Shown here in pieces: positions 5,830 through 6,511 of a stretch of 6,511 nt of DNA (position 1 is the stretch's first letter; every line of letters starts with the position of its first letter). Under the pieces are notes generated by a model, which saw nothing but the letters and a program-made list of their open reading frames with translations, was not told the DNA's origin and did no database searches. The position numbers and the translations under genes are program-made. The stretch comes from Spirochaetota bacterium (GTDB lineage Bacteria; Spirochaetota; UBA4802; JAFGJZ01): assembly GCA_023396665.1 (NCBI GenBank), contig JAEWVL010000189.1, positions 1-6,511 on the forward strand, read 5' to 3'.

Positions 5830-5845
5830 TACGTGAATACGTACG
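5825..5845. promoter_or_regulatory. Paired-palindrome operator of the yefM-yoeB module
   Basis: ATACGTACG occurs twice (5825-5833 and 5837-5845), and each copy contains the palindrome CGTACG (5828-5833, 5840-5845), exactly 12 bp centre to centre. The E. coli yefM-yoeB operator has paired palindromes with TGTACA cores 12 bp apart, bound by YefM and the YefM-YoeB complex. Spacing and GTAC core agree; only the outer base of the hexamer differs. The second copy touches the ribosome site GGAGG at 5845-5849. Confidence 0.75.
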
Positions 5846-5854
5846 GAGGACACC

Positions 5855-6097
5855 ATGAATGCTTTAAACATAACTGCTGCAAGAAAACAGTTATACCGTC
5901 TTGTTGAAGAAATTCAAAACGCGCACGAACCGCTGATAATAACAGGCAAAAAGGGCTCAGCCGTATTGATCGCAGAGGACGACTGGAGATCCATCGAGGA
6001 AACATTATACCTGTTATCGATTCCTGGAATGCGTGAGTCGATTCGCGCCGGCATTGACGAAGCCATAGAAGATTGTTCAAAAGAGATCAGATGGTGA
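5855..6097 (+). CDS. yefM: Phd/YefM-family antitoxin
   Basis: The 80-residue product has the length and layout of YefM/Axe antitoxins. The N-terminal half (residues 1-45: NITAARKQLYRLVEEI, then PLIITGKKGSAVLIAEDDW) is the DNA-binding dimer domain, and the C-terminal half (46-80: SIEETLYLLSIPGMRESI onward) is the helical toxin-binding arm, in which EETLYLL is characteristic. It should mask the active site of YoeB and repress its own promoter. The ATG at 5855 is fixed by GGAGG five bases upstream. Its stop is separated from the toxin start by a single base, so translation is probably coupled. The order antitoxin then toxin is normal for this family. Confidence 0.93.
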   Translation: MNALNITAARKQLYRLVEEIQNAHEPLIITGKKGSAVLIAEDDWRSIEETLYLLSIPGMRESIRAGIDEAIEDCSKEIRW

Positions 6098-6098
6098 A

Positions 6099-6359
6099 AT
6101 GTACACGATAGTATACACGAAACAGGCAATCAAAGATTCCAAAAAGATCAGCAGAGCCGGCCTGAAAAACAATGTTATTGCCATTACCGAAAAACTGAAG
6201 TCCGACCCCTTCTTTACTCCGCCGGCATTCGAAAAACTGATCGGCGATCTTCAGGGATGTTATTCGAGAAGAATTAATATTCAGCATCGAATTGTCTACA
6301 CGATTTATGAAAAAGAAAAAACGATAAAAATCTTGCGAATGTGGACCCACTACGAGTAA
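6099..6359 (+). CDS. yoeB: Txe/YoeB-family ribosome-dependent mRNA endonuclease toxin
   Basis: The 86-residue product matches YoeB/Txe in length and motifs: an N-terminal strand MYTIVYTKQAIKD, basic helices at about 14-35, then FEKLIGDLQGCYSRRINIQHRIVY (44-67) and the C-terminal HYE. Residues corresponding to the E. coli YoeB catalytic set are present: E45 (E46), R64 (R65), H84 (H83) and Y85 (Y84), so the toxin should be active. YoeB binds the ribosomal A site and cuts mRNA at the second codon position. The start lies one base after the antitoxin stop and no separate strong ribosome site is needed. No terminator follows on the plus strand in the remaining 152 bp. Confidence 0.94.
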   Translation: MYTIVYTKQAIKDSKKISRAGLKNNVIAITEKLKSDPFFTPPAFEKLIGDLQGCYSRRINIQHRIVYTIYEKEKTIKILRMWTHYE

Positions 6360-6463
6360 ACAATTACACCGCAAATGTTTCTTAAGAAGATTGGAGAAAT
6401 CCTTCGTTCATGGCTATCAGATCAGTTCTGACTATACGAAGCGTCATGGTTGCCGCACGCAAG

Positions 6464-6475
6464 AGTATCCCCCCG
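6464..6475 (-). repeat. G6 element copy 4
   Basis: On the minus strand this reads CGGGGGGATACT followed by C, as in the copy before the fructokinase gene. A run of seven T residues also precedes it, here separated by CGC instead of AC. Downstream on the minus strand only a 21-codon frame (6447-6382) follows, so no real gene is seen behind this copy. It sits just past a terminator, at the position where a lost gene could have started. Confidence 0.55.
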
Positions 6476-6477
6476 CG

Positions 6478-6501
6478 AAAAAAATGGGGCGAGGCTGCCC
6501 C
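6478..6501 (-). terminator. Rho-independent terminator, minus strand, for a gene beyond the right edge
   Basis: The arms GGGGC (6486-6490) and GCCCC (6497-6501) form a 5-bp G/C stem with a 6-base loop, followed on the minus strand by ATTTTTTT. This is a compact intrinsic terminator for a minus-strand transcript entering from the right of the window. It would also shield the yefM-yoeB module from antisense reading. Confidence 0.7.
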
Positions 6502-6511
6502 CGTGTCAGCA

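Larger units (their letters stand above)
5366..5854. other. 489-bp region between the two toxin-antitoxin modules
   Basis: No intact gene is seen. It holds a 177-bp stretch of unclear origin after higA (weak hairpin at 5404-5414, and GTCAG/CTGAC arms just beyond), copy 2 of the 31-bp repeat (5543-5573), a minus-strand terminator (5585-5624), the last 31 codons of a broken minus-strand gene (5667-5762), and the promoter and operator of the second module (5801-5849). Two plus-strand frames happen to be open across the first stretch, with no recognisable protein. Confidence 0.6.

Noticed and set aside
6100..6116. TGTACA and GTATAC at the yoeB start as a further operator
   Set aside because: The two hexamers are 11, not 12, bp apart and encode the conserved MYTIVYT strand, so coding constraint explains them.
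6382..6447. Minus-strand 21-codon ORF after G6 element copy 4 (MTLRIVRTDLIAMNEGFLQSS)
   Set aside because: Too short to judge, and the distance from the G-run to the ATG is about 20 bases. It could be the start of the broken GLUG-type gene, but no signal peptide or shared sequence supports that.

Overview
The window looks like a bacterial chromosome segment of moderate G+C. It has a conserved housekeeping-type part (about 1-4400, every gene on the minus strand) and an accessory part (about 4400-6511) that is visibly richer in A+T and carries two plus-strand toxin-antitoxin modules among gene debris. The organism cannot be named from the sequence. An anchored TPR protein of the YbgF type fits a Gram-negative cell plan, and my low-confidence guess is a spirochaete of the Leptospiraceae type.

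Layout. 1-858 (minus): N-terminal 286 residues of a membrane-anchored TPR protein whose 3' end lies outside the window. 859-1124: intergenic. 1125-2006 (minus): ROK-family fructokinase of the ScrK type with its zinc ligands intact. 2111-4396 (minus): 761-residue transporter of the cation-chloride cotransporter (SLC12) family, with a 12-helix permease core and a C-terminal cytosolic domain. 4397-4766: 370 bp without a convincing gene, holding a G6 element, copy 1 of a 31-bp repeat and the higBA promoter. 4767-5365 (plus): higB toxin and higA antitoxin. 5366-5854: copy 2 of the 31-bp repeat, an intrinsic terminator, the last 31 codons of a broken minus-strand gene with a GLUG-type C-terminus, and the promoter/operator of the second module. 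5855-6359 (plus): YefM/Phd antitoxin and YoeB/Txe toxin. 6360-6511: another G6 element and a minus-strand terminator for a gene beyond the right edge.

How the parts work together. Both TA modules appear self-regulated. higBA has a consensus promoter whose spacer and -10 box lie inside a near-perfect palindrome, and its start codon falls about where transcription should start, so its mRNA is probably leaderless. yefM-yoeB has two CGTACG palindromes exactly 12 bp centre to centre between promoter and ribosome binding site, the architecture known for YefM-YoeB autorepression. The higBA module is bracketed by a 31-bp direct repeat (one mismatch) 991 bp apart, and yefM-yoeB abuts a truncated gene, so both look like insertions into an unstable locus.

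The most unusual signals are: (i) the sequence CGGGGGGAT at four intergenic sites, three extended to CGGGGGGATACT and two sharing 16 bp; (ii) the repeat bracketing higBA; (iii) acidic residues in the transporter at two positions that line the ion sites of animal NKCC1.
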